Origin: Alviniconcha marisindica
Lineage: Eukaryota > Mollusca > Gastropoda > Provannidae
Direction: 5' to 3'
NCBI GenBank assembly: GCA_018857735.1
Contig: JABMCL010002130.1
Location: 1,519,501 to 1,583,500, forward strand
Length of the DNA: 64,000 bases
Below the pieces are notes generated by a model. It saw nothing but the letters and a program-made list of their open reading frames with translations, was not told the origin of the DNA and searched no databases. The translations under genes and the position numbers were made by a program. Each line of letters opens with the position of its first letter. Within the stretch, counting starts at the first letter, position 1. Below are positions 20,961 to 32,299 of the stretch, piece after piece.

Positions 20961-21039
20961 TCTTGTGAAAAGACTGGATATCCATGTTCAAGGTCAGAAC
21001 TTCATTAATTTGAATCCATTCTGGCTGGTGCCACACAAA

Positions 21040-21420
21040 ACTGCTGCCATCTTGGTGCATGGTCTGTGTACACCATGCAGCGAAGCACCGGTTTACAGTG
21101 TCACTTCATTTGAAGTCACATACGTAGGGTGCCTATGGGTTTAGCTGTAACCTGCCACCTGTACTTTGGGCAGAATGACCAGGAACTGTTAAGTGCTACT
21201 GTGGTAACAGATGCCAAAATTATAGCACAGAAAGTTGACCCTGGAGAAGAACATTTTCCTGCAGCTCCTGCCAGGACTCAAACTGGTGCCTGGTTCTCTG
21301 CCACTGAGCTATCCCCACTAGTAACCAGGCCCAGTACAAATAAATTGGACAGCTGTGACTTACGGTATATAGGCACACAGGAAGGGGTATTTTGCTATAC
21401 AAACCTTGTGTTGATCAGTC
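21040..21420 (-). mobile_element. tRNA-derived SINE-like copy
   Basis: On the minus strand a tRNA-like head is visible: GATAGCTCAGTGGCAGAGAA (A-box-like) and AGTTTGAGTCCTGGCAGGAG (B-box-like), about 21265-21315. The body contains CACATACGTAGGGTGC and GTAACCTGCCACCTG on the + strand. The same body occurs at 29870-30140 (same orientation) and 39815-39965 (opposite). The 3' part is fused to CTAGGCACACAGG-type sequence also seen near 25145 and 37842. Confidence 0.6.
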
Positions 21421-21589
21421 ACCTGACTACCATATATGTTGAACATGATCCTACCACTTGCATTGACCAGGACCTTGATTCTGTGGCCATTCCTGTTACT
21501 GTGACCACTACTGTTGACAAGTCTCCTGACTGACCAGTTCCCTGACTACCTCACGTGTTAACCAGTGCCCTGACCATGACAACACCACT

Positions 21590-21830
21590 GACTGTAACCA
21601 GTTCTCTGTACTACTTATGTTGACAGTTCCCTGACTGTGACCAGTTCTCTGTACTACTTATGTTGACCAGTTCCCTGACTGTGACCAGTTCTCTGTACTA
21701 CTTATGTTGACCAGTTCCCTGACTGTGACCAGTTCTCTGTACTACTTATGTTGACCAGTTCCCTGACTGTGACCAGTTCTCTGTACTACTTATGTTGACC
21801 AGTTCCCTGACTGTGACCAGTTCAAGAGTT
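21590..21830. repeat. 44-bp minisatellite, ~5 copies
   Basis: The unit is an 18-bp block ACCAGTTCCCTGACTGTG plus a 26-bp block starting ACCAGTTCTCTGTACTACTT. Its two halves are homologous to each other and to the 30-bp unit at 19.2 kb. Confidence 0.93.
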
Positions 21831-22454
21831 CTTACAGGTGCTTACAAGTAGTTACAAATTGGAATTTGGCAAGTAAGATCTTACATGTCCTTATATTTGC
21901 ATCATGATCCTTACAAGTCTAACACTAAAAATGGATGTGGGTAGTTATAAAAGCCTCTCATTTTTCCGAGTCAGCAACACTGGATGGTTCCACACATTTA
22001 CTGAAGGTCATAATTGTTTGGACACTGTATAGGTTGAGATGATGTCTGAAGCAGACACTTCTTTCCTTGTATAAGTTGAGATGATGTCTGAAGCAGATGA
22101 TGCTTTCCTCCATGTTCATTTAGATCATATGTAGCCAAAATCACGGTCATGAGATTACGCAGTGACTTCCGGGTCAGCTATTTTTATTGCAAAATTCAAA
22201 TTCAAACTGTAAGAACCTAAGCTAACAGTGAAGATGCCGGGATAATGTGTGTTCCAATACCGCTGGCTAAAGGACAGTGCATATCGGGAGCAGGTTCTGA
22301 AAGATAAACTGGACAAACACTACACTCGATGCACAGCCTGCAAAATTCAGCTCATTTTGTGTGCGTGTTCCTTACTGTTACGATGGTCCTTACAAAGTCT
22401 AATACTGGTCCTTATAAGGTCCTTATTTGGCGCTAGTCCAAGTCCCTGGGAACC

Positions 22455-23940
22455 ATGAATGTTGACCAGTTCCCCGACTCTGACCAGTTCTCTGGATATG
22501 ACCACTTATGTTGACCAGTCACTGTGACCAATTTCTTGACAACAACAATTGTTTTGACCAGTCCTCTGACTGTGACCAGTTCTCTGACCGTACCACTTGT
22601 TTTGACCGTAGCCCAGACTCTGACCAGTTCCTTGGCTGTGAACACTTTTTATGGACTAGTGCCATAACTTTGTGCACAGTCCCCTAACTGAACCACTTCT
22701 GTTGACCAATCCCCTCATTGTAACCTGTTCTCAGACAGTGTCATGTATGTTGACCAGTCCCCCCACTCTAACCAGTTCTCAGTATCACGTATGTTGACCA
22801 GTCCCCTCACTGTAACCAGTTCTCAGATGGTACCACTTGTGTTGACCATTCCCCACTGTAACCAGTTCTCTGACAGTATCACGTATGTTGACCAGTCCCC
22901 ACACTGTAACCAGTTCTCTAACAGTATCACATATGTTGACCAGTCCCCTCACTGTAACCAGTTCTCTGACAGTATCACATATGTTGACCAGTCCCCACAC
23001 TGTAACCAGTTCTGACGGTATCATGTGTGTTGACCAGTCCCTTCACTGTAACCAGTTCCGACAGTATCACGTATGTTGACCAGTCCCCTCACTGTAACCA
23101 GTTCTCTGACAGTATCATGTATGTTGACCAATCCTCTCACTGTAACCAGTTCTGACAGTATCACGTATGTTGACCAGTCCCCTCACTGTAACCAGTTCTG
23201 ACAGTATCACGTATGTTGACCAGTCCCCTCACTGTAACCAGTTCTCTGACAGTATCACGTATGTTGACCAGACCCCTGACTGTAACCAGTTCTCTGACAG
23301 TATCACATATGTTGACCAGACCCCTCACTGTAACCAGTTCTCTGACAGTATCACATATGTTGACCAGACCCCTCACTGTAACCAGTTCTCTGACAGTATC
23401 ACGTATGTTGACCAGTCCCCTCACTGTAACCAGTTCTCTGACAGTATCACGTATGTTGACCAGTCCCCTCACTGTAACCAGTTCTCTGACAGTATTACGT
23501 ATGTTGACCAGTCCCCTCACTGTAACCAGTTCTCTGACAGTATTACGTATGTTGACCAGTCCCCTGACTGTAACCAGTTCTCTGACAGTATCACTTGTGT
23601 TGACCAGACTTGTGACTGTAGCCAGTTCTCTGACTGTTCCACTTGTTACCCAGTCCCCTGACTGTGACCAATTCTGTGGCAGTATCACTTGTGTTGACCA
23701 GACTTGTGACAATAGCCAGTTCTCTGACTGTACCACTTATTAACCAGTCCCCTGACTGTGATCAGTTTTCTGTACCACTTGTTAACCAAACCAGTCCCCT
23801 GACTGTGACCAGTTCTCTGGACCAGTTCTCTGTATCACTTATTAACCTGTCCCCTGACTGCGGCCAGTTCTCTGTACCACTTGTTAACCAGTCCCTTGAC
23901 TGAGACCAGTTCTCTGGCTGTACCACTGTGTTAACCAGTT
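22455..23940. repeat. 48-bp minisatellite, ~25 copies
   Basis: The unit is an 18-bp block ACCAGTCCCCTCACTGTA plus a 30-bp block starting ACCAGTTCTCTGACAGTA and ending TCACGTATGTTG. The best-conserved part is 23160-23600. Edges decay into related 30-40-bp units. All frames open because the unit is 16 codons; not a gene. Confidence 0.95.
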
Positions 23941-24460
23941 TCTCGACTGTACTACTTGTTATAACTCTTGTAACAAAGTTGGGAGATGGGTATGCTGGAG
24001 TTACCATGTCCATCTGTCCATGTGTCTGGCTTTGACCAGAAGATATTTTCTGAACCAGTCAACCTTTCACAGCTTTTGTAATCAAACTTGGTATGGTGGT
24101 GCATCATCATTAGGCAGAATGCCTTGCATCAAAATTGAGTTGCTGTCTCATGGTCAAGGTGAATGTGAGGGCTTATATGACCACATATGATTGTTTCTGC
24201 TGTGATTATCTTTTGAGCTAAAGGTTTTTTTGCAAAGAAATTTAGTTTGATGGTAGACCATTATAAGCCAAAGTGTTAAGTAAAAATATTGGATTGTTGT
24301 GTTTGAGGTCAAGGTCACAATGGACATACAAAATTTTGGTTTTGGTCACAGCAAAGGTTGAAAACTTTGTTGAATGTTAATCAAGATGGTATCTTCTGAA
24401 TTACTTAACCTTTTGTAACTAGAAACAGTGATGGTTGAAAACTTTGTTGAATGTTAAGTT
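23940..24460. repeat. Decayed interspersed repeat, second copy
   Basis: Contains TTTGTAATCAAACTTGGTAT, GGTGCATCATCATTAGGC and GAGGGCTTATATGACC blocks shared with 20200-20960 and 36600-37060. Confidence 0.6.
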
Positions 24461-24516
24461 TTGTTTAAAAAAAATGGTTTTGCAGTGGCCCTATTGCAAA
24501 GTCATACATGCTGATT

Positions 24517-24570
24517 CTGTGTGTGTGAGAGAGAGAGAGAGACAGAGACAGAGAAGAGAGAGAGAGAGAG
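24517..24570. repeat. (GA)n-rich microsatellite
   Basis: A short GTGTGTGAGAGAGAGAGAGA tract with interruptions. Confidence 0.85.
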
Positions 24571-25019
24571 ATTGGCTCTAGTACTCTCACTTGTTAGTGT
24601 CTGTCATAACAGTGACTTTTCTTTCCTCTTGTGGCAGCTTTGGAAAATAATAAGAGCAAAATATTGCAGCTTGCCACTGCATTTACATATACTCAGTTTT
24701 CAGTCTGTGTCAGGGGATCAGGAAAATATGCACCCAGAAGGGAAAACAGTGTTGTGGAAGTAAAACCAGTAAAACAGTGTTGTGGAAGTAAAACCAGTAA
24801 AACCTTGTTGCTGTTTTGTGTGTCAGGATAAACTGCTACTTGTAGCTACTGAAACTAGGGCAGGAGGGAGGACAGTTCAAGCACAGCAAGGCACCACTGA
24901 TACGATTGTAGTCCTTTCAGCATTTATTCATATTAATGGCTAGGCAGCAAAGTAGCTCTTCAATTTTTTACTATGCATTTTACCTGATGTTATAAAAAAA
25001 GAAAAAAGAAGTGTATGTA

Positions 25020-25245
25020 TAAGTAAGTAAGTTGGTGTTTTACACCCAGTCAACCGGTACGGTTATATCAGGGCAATCAGAACTGTATAAAATAGGCATA
25101 AAACGTGTGTTAACACTATCTGTGGGTAACAGTAACTTACAGTATCTAGGCACTCAACAGGGGGTATTTTGCCATTAAGGTGACAAACCTTGTGTTGACC
25201 AGTTGCCTGACTGTGTGACAAAACAGTGGTTTGCCTGCTGTGTTT
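25020..25245 (-). mobile_element. SINE-like 3' end and fused repeat just upstream of an exon
   Basis: GGTGTTTTACACCCAGTCAA at about 25035 is the reverse complement of the GTAAAACACC tail seen at 58.58 kb and in the 65-bp array. It is followed on the + strand by CAGTATCTAGGCACTCAACA and TTGTGTTGACCAG, shared with 21360-21420 and 37835-37870. The repeat runs almost to the acceptor at 25249. Confidence 0.55.
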
Positions 25246-25249
25246 TCAG

Positions 25250-25354
25250 ATCACAGGGGCCAAAGCACCGCCGCTCAAGCACCTGAAGGAGTGGTTGGAG
25301 CAAAACCCTACCTTTGATGTGGACCCCAAGTGGGGTGAACTGCTTCGCGCAAAG
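25250..25354 (+). CDS. CHD7/8/9-like (kis): CHD7/8/9 (kismet)-like, BRK domain 2 exon
   Basis: 105 nt (35 codons), from GTTTTCAG| to AAG|GTCAGA, phase 0 at both ends. It reads ITGAKAPPLKHLKEWLEQNP then TFDVDPKWGELLRAK. Joined to the exon ending at 15584 it completes the second BRK domain: LTGEENVSVV...GRK-ITGAKAPPLKHLKEWLEQNP-F. The G(A)xAPPxKxLxxWLExNPxF signature is the family-typical second BRK domain of CHD7/8/9 and kismet, and the following D-P-x-W matches the conserved tail of that domain. This is the strongest single piece of identity evidence with the exon at 6328. Confidence 0.96.
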
Positions 25355-25632
25355 GTCAGAAATGGACACTATCACATGCGTTGTTTTGATGGGGCATTGC
25401 GGTTGCTGCTGTTAAGCTGTGGATGCTCAGTGTATTGTTGCTATGGGGTTGGCTCTTGTCATGCAAGGTGATAAACCTTATGTGTTTGCTTGGTTGGTTA
25501 ATACAAATACATTTACTGGGCCTACTACAGGGAGTACATTTTTGACAGTAAACTGTGAAACAGACTCACAGGTCAGGAAAGGGCTCTTTACAACTGCCCT
25601 TTCCACTCATCATGTTCTTTCTTCTCCCTCAG

Positions 25633-27789
25633 GGCTCGCTGCCTCCTAGCATGGATGCTCGTCTGCTGAAGCCGTCCGGTCGCGGTCGCAAACCACGCAG
25701 CGCCGGCCCTCTGCACTCTATGATGAGCTCCGCTGCTGACTTCCCGCTGCATGCTAGCATGGCTGGTTTAGCAGGCTTCCCCGCAGCTGCGGGACTGATG
25801 GCTGGCGGCTTTCCCAAGTTCCCGCTGGGCATGCCATTTGCCAACCTTGCTGGACTGGGCATGACCAATCCCATGCTGGGGCTGGCAGCTGCGGCAGCGG
25901 GCTTCCCTCTGGCCGGGTTTCCTGTGCCTGGAGCAAGCAGCAAGGACACGGAGGAGGGCAAGGAGGGTGGCTCCAAGGACAAGACCCCTGCCTCCACCTC
26001 CACAGCCACCAGCGCCACTCCTGACTCCAGCACCGCCTCCTCCACCTCCAGTGCATCACCCCACCCCTCTTTCCCAGGGTTTTTCTTCAACCCCATGGCC
26101 TTCAATCCATTGCTGGCGGGCCAGCTACGCAATTTCCCCATGCCTGGCTTCCCCAGCCTGGCACACATGGCCGCGCTCAACGGCCTTCCTGAGGGGGGCG
26201 CTGACGAGGAGGAATTCCTTGCTGCCGCTTCCAGGAAGGAAAAGAAATCATCCCACTCGCTTTCAAAGTCAGAGAAAGGTCAAGACCTTACAAAAGTTGT
26301 GGAAAAAATCAAGGACATGTCTAGGTCAGGAGCACCATCCATGTCTTCACAAAAGTCCTCCACCGCCATCCAAGACATGACAATGAAGGGTGCCAGGGAC
26401 TCCTCGCCCAGCCCTGCGCACAGCAAGGGCAGCAAATCATCCTCCGCTGCCACCACACCTACCCAGGACCAGGCCACAGATTTGTCCATCAGAGCCAAAC
26501 CCAGCCCCTCTGTGGCTTTGACCACACCCTCTGCCAAATCCAAAAACAAGATCCACAAGTCTTTCTCCCTGAACAGAATTGTGGACTCGCTGAAGGAGAA
26601 AATAGAGGAGAAGAGCAAAAAGAAGGAGGATGGGCCAGGCAAGGAGAGACAAAGCAGTGTCCACAAGCCCATCAAGAACCCAACACCACACCTGGCCGGT
26701 CAAGCCAAAGATGCTGACAGGTTGCTACAGTCGGAGAAAGCTCGCCAGGATGAGATGAAAGACGCAAACAAGATGCAGTCAGAGAAAAATGGCCAGGATG
26801 ATGTGAAGGCAAAAGTCCCTGTCAAGTCACAGTCTGAAAATGTCACAGAAAATTCTCAACCAGAGAAGTCTGGTGAGAATGATGTGAAGGCTAAAATCAT
26901 TGACAACTCACAGCCAGAGAAGTCTGGCCAGGATGATATGAAGGCCAAAGTATCTTGTATCTCGCAGCCAGAGAAGTCTGGCCAGGATGATGGGAAGGCC
27001 AAAGTATCTTGTATCTCACAGCCAGAGATGTCTGACCAGGATGATGGGAAGGCCAAAGTATCTGAAATCTCACAGCCAGAGATGTCTGACCAGGATGATG
27101 TGAAAAACACAGACAATTCACAGTCAGAGAAAACTGGGCAGGATGTTGTGAAGATCAGAGTGTCTGACAGTTCACAGTCAGAGAAAACTCAGCAAGATGA
27201 TATAAAAGACACAGACAGGTTGCCGCCAGAGAAGTCTGGACAGGATGACGTGACAGCCAAAGTCTCTAACATGATGCGGTCAGAGGATGACATGGACAAA
27301 TGGCAGTCAGAGAAGTCTGGTCAGGATGATGTGACAGCCAAAGTCTCTGACAAGTCACAGTCAGAGGAAGACACAGACAATTTGCAACCAGAGAAGTCTG
27401 GCCATGAGGATGTCACAGCCAAAGTATGTGACAAGTCACAGTCGGAGAAAGACACTAACAAGTCACAGTCAGATAAAGACACAGACAAATTGCAGTCAGA
27501 GAAGTCTGTCCAGGATGATGTGAAGACCAAAGTTCCAAATAACCTGCAGCAAGAATCCAGTTCCTATGACACACATGAAAAAGCAGCTACAGAAAATCAC
27601 AAAGCCGAACCCTCAAAACCAGACTCACTGCTTGCAGTGGGGGAAGTACTAGAGTCTGATGGAGGGTCCAGTTCTCAGCAAATGTGTAGTGCGGAAAAAC
27701 CTAGTAAAAAGGAAGAAGAGAAATTGTGTCAAGAGGAAGAAAAATCTTGTCAAGAAGGAAAGTTGTGTCAAGAAGAAGTATCATCATGA
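25633..27789 (+). CDS. CHD7/8/9-like (kis): CHD7/8/9 (kismet)-like, terminal coding exon
   Basis: 718 codons plus TGA, acceptor CTCCCTCAG|. It opens GSLPPSMDARLLKPSGRGRK, matching the CHD7/8/9 segment after BRK 2 (xxPxSMxxRLL..RGRxPKS) with an AT-hook-like GRGRKP. A low-complexity Gly/Ala/Met/Phe/Leu region follows (about residues 30-105: MAGLAGFPAAAGLMAGGFPK), then a Ser/Thr/Ala tract, then FFFNPMAFNPLLAGQL and MPGFPSLAHMAALNGL. The last pair corresponds to the NPLAFNPF...LPGFPALAGL motif conserved in vertebrate CHD7. From about residue 205 the protein is Ser/Lys/Glu-rich and disordered. Residues about 365-635 are degenerate repeats of an 18-residue unit (QPEKSGQDDMKAKVSCIS). It ends in a Glu/Lys/Cys-rich EEEKLCQEEEKSCQEGKLCQ run. 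Chromatin-bound in the nucleus by family. The tail looks lineage-specific. Confidence 0.92.
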   Translation, partial: GSLPPSMDARLLKPSGRGRKPRSAGPLHSMMSSAADFPLHASMAGLAGFPAAAGLMAGGFPKFPLGMPFANLAGLGMTNPMLGLAAAAAGFPLAGFPVPGASSKDTEEGKEGGSKDKTPASTSTATSATPDSSTASSTSSASPHPSFPGFFFNPMAFNPLLAGQLRNFPMPGFPSLAHMAALNGLPEGGADEEEFLAAASRKEKKSSHSLSKSEKGQDLTKVVEKIKDMSRSGAPSMSSQKSSTAIQDMTMKGARDSSPSPAHSKGSKSSSAATTPTQDQATDLSIRAKPSPSVALTTPSAKSKNKIHKSFSLNRIVDSLKEKIEEKSKKKEDGPGKERQSSVHKPIKNPTPHLAGQAKDADRLLQSEKARQDEMKDANKMQSEKNGQDDVKAKVPVKSQSENVTENSQPEKSGENDVKAKIIDNSQPEKSGQDDMKAKVSCISQPEKSGQDDGKAKVSCISQPEMSDQDDGKAKVSEISQPEMSDQDDVKNTDNSQSEKTGQDVVKIRVSDSSQSEKTQQDDIKDTDRLPPEKSGQDDVTAKVSNMMRSEDDMDKWQSEKSGQDDVTAKVSDKSQSEEDTDNLQPEKSGHEDVTAKVCDKSQSEKDTNKSQSDKDTDKLQSEKSVQDDVKTKVPNNLQQESSSYDTHEKAATENHKAEPSKPDSLLAVGEVLESDGGSSSQQMCSAEKPSKKEEEKLCQEEEKSCQEGKLCQEEVSS
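26725..27532 (+). repeat. Intragenic 54-bp (18-codon) coding repeat
   Basis: Within the terminal exon, units of about 18 codons with core EKSGQDDVKAKVS repeat roughly 14 times. The best preserved are four consecutive units at about 26911-27120. All length changes seen keep the frame, and substitutions keep the acidic-plus-Lys pattern, so the repeat is translated. Possible roles (multivalent binding, flexible spacer) are inference. Confidence 0.85.
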
Positions 27790-28960
27790 GAGACAGTGTT
27801 ATGGCCCTTGCTTTTATAATGGACTGGTGAACATCTGTCTCATTGTCACACAACAGTGTTCTCAGCAACTGCCATGGCGTAATGGGAAAACCCTGCATGT
27901 GCGATCTTGGGGGCATTAGAGAGCGACAAAACAGAACTCAGGCATGTACAAATAGTTGTGGGCAGTCCAGGCACCACAGCACTACAGTCACAGTTTTATT
28001 TATCTTTGTACCTTGTCAGCTTCACTGACTGGGCTACAGTTTGTTGTGTGACCTCGAGATATTTTCGCATGCCAGTAAGATAGTCTGCCAAAAGTGGCAT
28101 ACAAGCGAGTTACACAAAAGACATTCTGGCATACCAGTGGGATATCCAGACATGCCAGTAAGATAATTGGGCATTCCTGATATCCAGGTATGTCAATAAG
28201 ATTATTGGGCATTCATGATATCCAGGTATGTCAGTAAGATAATTGGGCATTCCTGATATCCAGGCATGTCAGTATGATAATTTGGCATGCCCATGAGCTA
28301 TCCAGGTATGTTAATAAAATAGTTGGGCATACCCGTGAGCTATCCAGGCATGTCAGTAAGATAGTTGGGCATACCCGTGAGCTATCCAGGCATGTCGGTA
28401 AGATAGTTGGGCATACCCGTGAGCTATCCAGGCATGTTGGTAAGATAGTTGGGCATACCCATGAGATAGCCAGGCATTTCATTAAGATCAACTGCCATAC
28501 CAATGACTTACACAGAAGACAATGGCATGCCAGTGAAATATCCAGGCTTTCCAGAAGATAGCTGGGCAGACCTGTGAGATAGCCAGGTTTACCAGAACGG
28601 TAGTTTGGCATAGCTGTGGGATAGCTAGGCTTGCTGCGTGCCCAAAGTCTGAACACCAAGAGGTTTGTGACATCACATCATTAAAACAAATCAGGATACT
28701 GATTACAATCTGAAGAGAAATTTGAGCAAGGAGAGAACTTACATTACACATATCAGGCGCCAGTACATTGAAGTCATAATCATAAAAGTAGATTATTTTT
28801 TCATTATAGATGCGTGTGTTTTATTGTTCCCTAGTTGTCTATTGTTAATGACAATGTATGATCCATGTTCCCTGTATGTTCTGTCAGAGTGGATGTGTGT
28901 TGGTTCAGTGAGGAGGGTCAAGAGTCCAATGAAGATAGAATGCCCATACCTCCCCAACCC
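27790..28960 (+). other. Probable 3' UTR and flank of the CHD-like gene
   Basis: Sequence after the stop codon. An AATAAA occurs at 28313-28318, inside the 42-bp repeats; other weak signals (ATTAAA near 28680) exist. I cannot tell which is used. No further exon on the + strand continues the gene. Confidence 0.4.
28075..28640. repeat. ~42-bp minisatellite, ~12 copies, degenerate edges
   Basis: The core unit carries GAGCTATCCAGGCATGTCGG and TAAGATAGTTGGGCATACCCGT. The central four copies (28325-28470) are nearly identical. Lies in the putative 3' UTR or flank. Confidence 0.92.
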
Positions 28961-28964
28961 CTCC

Positions 28965-29375
28965 CACTCCCATGTTCTTTGACACTCCCGCCACCCCCCT
29001 CCCATTCCCATGCTCTTTGACACTCCCACCACCCCCCTCCCATTCCCATGCTCTTTGACACTCCCACCACCCCCTCCCATTCCCATGCTCTTTGACACTC
29101 CCGCCACCCCCCTCCCATTCCCATGCTCTTTGACACTCCCGCCACCCCCCTCCCATTCCCATGCCTTGCCTTTGACACTCCCCCACCCCCCTCCCATTCC
29201 CATGCTCTTTGACACTCCCACCACCCCCTCCCATTCCCATGCTCTTTGACACTCCCCACCCTCCTCCCATTCCCATGCTCTTTGACACTCCCGCCACCCC
29301 CTCCCATTCCCATGCTCTTTGACACTCCACACCCCCCTCCATTCCCATGCTCTTTGACACTCACTCTAACTCCTC
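28965..29375. repeat. 38-bp C-rich minisatellite, ~11 copies
   Basis: The unit contains CCTCCCATTCCCATGCTCTT and TGACACTCCCGCCACCC. Length varies with the C runs. Strong strand asymmetry (C on +). A longer poly-C lies at 29419-29431. Confidence 0.95.
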
Positions 29376-29859
29376 TCCCTCCTATGGTCTTTCACACTGA
29401 CCCACCCTTTCATTTCCTCCCCCCCCCCCCCAACCCTGCTGCACTCTTACATACCTCCCCCCAAGCACTTGCACACTCCAGGGCTCCCATTAGCTGGTAT
29501 TTGAATGTGGCCCATGGGACTACCTAATACAACGTCTACAGGGTCCCTGAGCAGTTTTAGACTCCAGTCTAACATGAAACTGCAGTTGTGCAGTAGTGTA
29601 CTGCTTTGCATATATGATACCCTTTACCCCGTCTACAACTCTGTTCTGGGTTTATTTTTGTATTTATGTTAACATTTGTTGAGCGCCTCATCTTGATTGG
29701 CACCTCAAGCATTTTACAAGGGCAACTGTATAGCACTGGTCTATGCTTTGAAGCAGACCAGCTGCACTCTAGACATTTGTAACTGAATGAGTTACAGCAG
29801 CTTTACACAGTGTCTTTTGAATATCCACTGAAGTTATTATACTGCTGTTTAATTGTCAC

Positions 29860-30140
29860 ATAGCTGGTCCCACATCAAACTGTGGCTGTCTCAATGCACA
29901 TTCTGTGTACACAATACAACCATGCCTCAGTTTACAGCTATGTCACTTATTTGAAACCACATACATAGGGTGCATGTGTGTTCAGCTGTAACCTGTCACC
30001 TGAAATGTTTGGAACACAGGGGTGGAATGTATACTCAGATAAGTCAGCACAGAAAATAGACGCTGGAGAAAAATAGATTCCTGACCACTTCTGCCTGGAC
30101 TCAAACTCCTGACCTTTTCATCACAGTTCTGGCAAGTATT
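29860..30140 (-). mobile_element. tRNA-derived SINE-like copy (same family as 21.04 kb)
   Basis: Shares CACATACATAGGGTGC, CAGCTGTAACCTGTCACCTG and the CTGCCTGGACTCAAACTCCT B-box-like region (on the complement) with the copy at 21040-21420. Confidence 0.55.
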
Positions 30141-30199
30141 AAGCGTGTCCCATAAGTTTAGTACATTCGTTTCAGTTCTAATGCCCAAGGAATGCACAC

Positions 30200-31165
30200 T
30201 ATGGGAGCCCTGCTTCCATACTCATACACTCCCCTACCCCCACCCAACACACTCCCTCAACTCGCCCAACACACTCCCTCAACCTTCCCTCTTCCCATCA
30301 CACTCCCCCAACCCCCAATACCTTCCTTCATTACCACCACCACCACCCCCAGTACACTCCCTCACCCCCTGACACCCCCCCAACATGCTCCCTTAACCCC
30401 ACCCCCCAACACAACTGCTCCCTCCCCCCCTCCCCAACACATTCCTACACTCTCCACTCCCCCAGCACACACTCCCTCACCCAACATGCTCCCTCCAGCA
30501 CACCTAGTCCTACACATTCCCTTGCCCCCCACCTCACCCCCACCCCCAGCACACACTCCTAGTCCTACACATTCCCTTACCCCCACCCCCAGCACACACA
30601 CCTGGTCCTACACATTCCCTCGCCCCCCACCTCACCCCACCCCCAGCACACACTCCTAGTCCTACACATTCCCTCGCCCCCCACCACCACCCCCACCCCC
30701 AGCACACACACCTGGTCCTACACATTCCCTCGCCCTCCACCTCACCCCCACCCCCAGCACACACACCTAGTCCTACACATTCCCTCACCCTCCACCACCA
30801 CCCACCCCCAGCACACACTCCTAGTCCTACACATTCCCTCGCCCTCCACCTCACCCCCACCCCCAGCACACACACCTGGTCCTACACATTCCCTTACCAT
30901 CACCACCACCATCCCCCAACACACACTCCTACTCCTAGCTACACATTTACCCCCCCCCCCCCCCCCAGCACACACTCCTACTCCTACACATTCCCTCCCC
31001 CCAACACACTCCTCCCCCCACCCACCCCCACTCCCCCACCTCCCCCACCCCACTTTCTGCCCTGTGTCCCCGTCATGCACTCCTACCCAATCCCTCCATC
31101 TCTCCACCCACACTCCACCCACCTGTTCAACATGCTCCTCTACACTCCCATCTCCCACTCTCCCA
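30200..31165. repeat. C-rich degenerate ~55-bp minisatellite
   Basis: Units contain CACACTCCTAGTCCTACACA and TTCCCTCGCCCTCCACCTCACCCC. About ten recognisable copies lie at 30470-30990, flanked by looser CACACTCCC repeats. G is rare on the + strand throughout. Confidence 0.9.
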
Positions 31166-31509
31166 ACACAAACAACCAACTTAATTTATTCTGATTTATT
31201 TATTCATATTATTACAATCATCAGGGATTATTATGTATGTTTTTGTTTTGTTTTTGGATATATCATTTGATGCTTTGATTGAATGAGACATGCATATGTT
31301 ATTGAATATTAATTGTACACAGTTTGGCATTAAGTTTTCCCCATCAGATTTTCCAAACCAAATTTTGTTGTTGTACATTGTAGCATTATGAATATGAAAA
31401 TGTGCTGTTTGTATTCCATACATGTGTATTGATTATTGTTCCATGTTTTTGTTTCTCAAAAATTGTCAGTTGTTGTAATTGTGTGGAAGAGAGGATGGTA
31501 ATGCAGGTA

Positions 31510-32290
31510 CTTGTGTATGTATATAATTATATGGCTGACTAGTCTGTTAGTATCTATGGATGAAGTAATCATATGGCTGACTAGTCTGTTAGTATCTATG
31601 GATGAAGTAATTATATGGCTGACTAGTCTGATGGTATCTGTGGATGTAGTAGTCAGCTTGGGGGGGGGGGGGGGGGGGGAAGAAAGGAAGTGTGTGTGTT
31701 TTGGCTGACTGGTCAGTCAGTATCTGTGGATGAAGTCGATTGAACTATTGAGGGATGCAGTGGAGAAAGAGTGTGCGTGTGTTTGGCTGACTGGTCAGTC
31801 GGTATCTATGGATCAAGTGTAGTGAACTATTGAGGGAGGGAGGTAAAACAAATGTGTGGCTTTGAAGGAGGGAGTGGAGAGTTTGTGTGTGGGGTGGGGG
31901 GGTTGCTCAATTAATAGTTGTGGATGAAGCAGAGTGACAGGTGGTGGGGAAAAATGTGTGAGTGGGTGACTTGCCTGTGAATATCAGTGGACAAAACAGG
32001 AGATAGGAGAGGGAAGAAGTGCATGTGGATGACTAGTCAGTCATTTCAGTAGATGAAACATGGTGAGAGGAAAAGAGAGTGTGTGAATGTGTCTGTGAAG
32101 CATAGTGAGAGGGAAAAGGGTGTGTGGGGATGGGGGGGGGGGGAGGGAATGACTAGTCATTTCAGCAGATGAAACATGGTGAGAGGAAAAGAGAGTGTGT
32201 GAATGTGTCTGTGAAGCATAGTGAGAGGGAAAAGGTGTGGGGGGGGGGGGGGGGATGACTAGTCAGTATGAATAAAGTAGAGTTTGTGTG
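31510..32290. repeat. ~42-60-bp degenerate repeats with poly-G
   Basis: The left end has 42-bp units (ATATGGCTGACTAGTCTGTT plus AGTATCTATGGATGAAGTAA, three copies). These decay into GTGAGAGGAAAAGAGAGTGT-type units near 32055 and 32175. Poly-G runs lie at about 31659-31679, 32134-32147 and 32230-32245. Confidence 0.8.
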
Positions 32291-32299
32291 TGTGTGAGC

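Noticed and set aside
23161..23743. ORFs of 160-190 codons in three frames
   Set aside because: They lie over a 48-bp array; same artefact.
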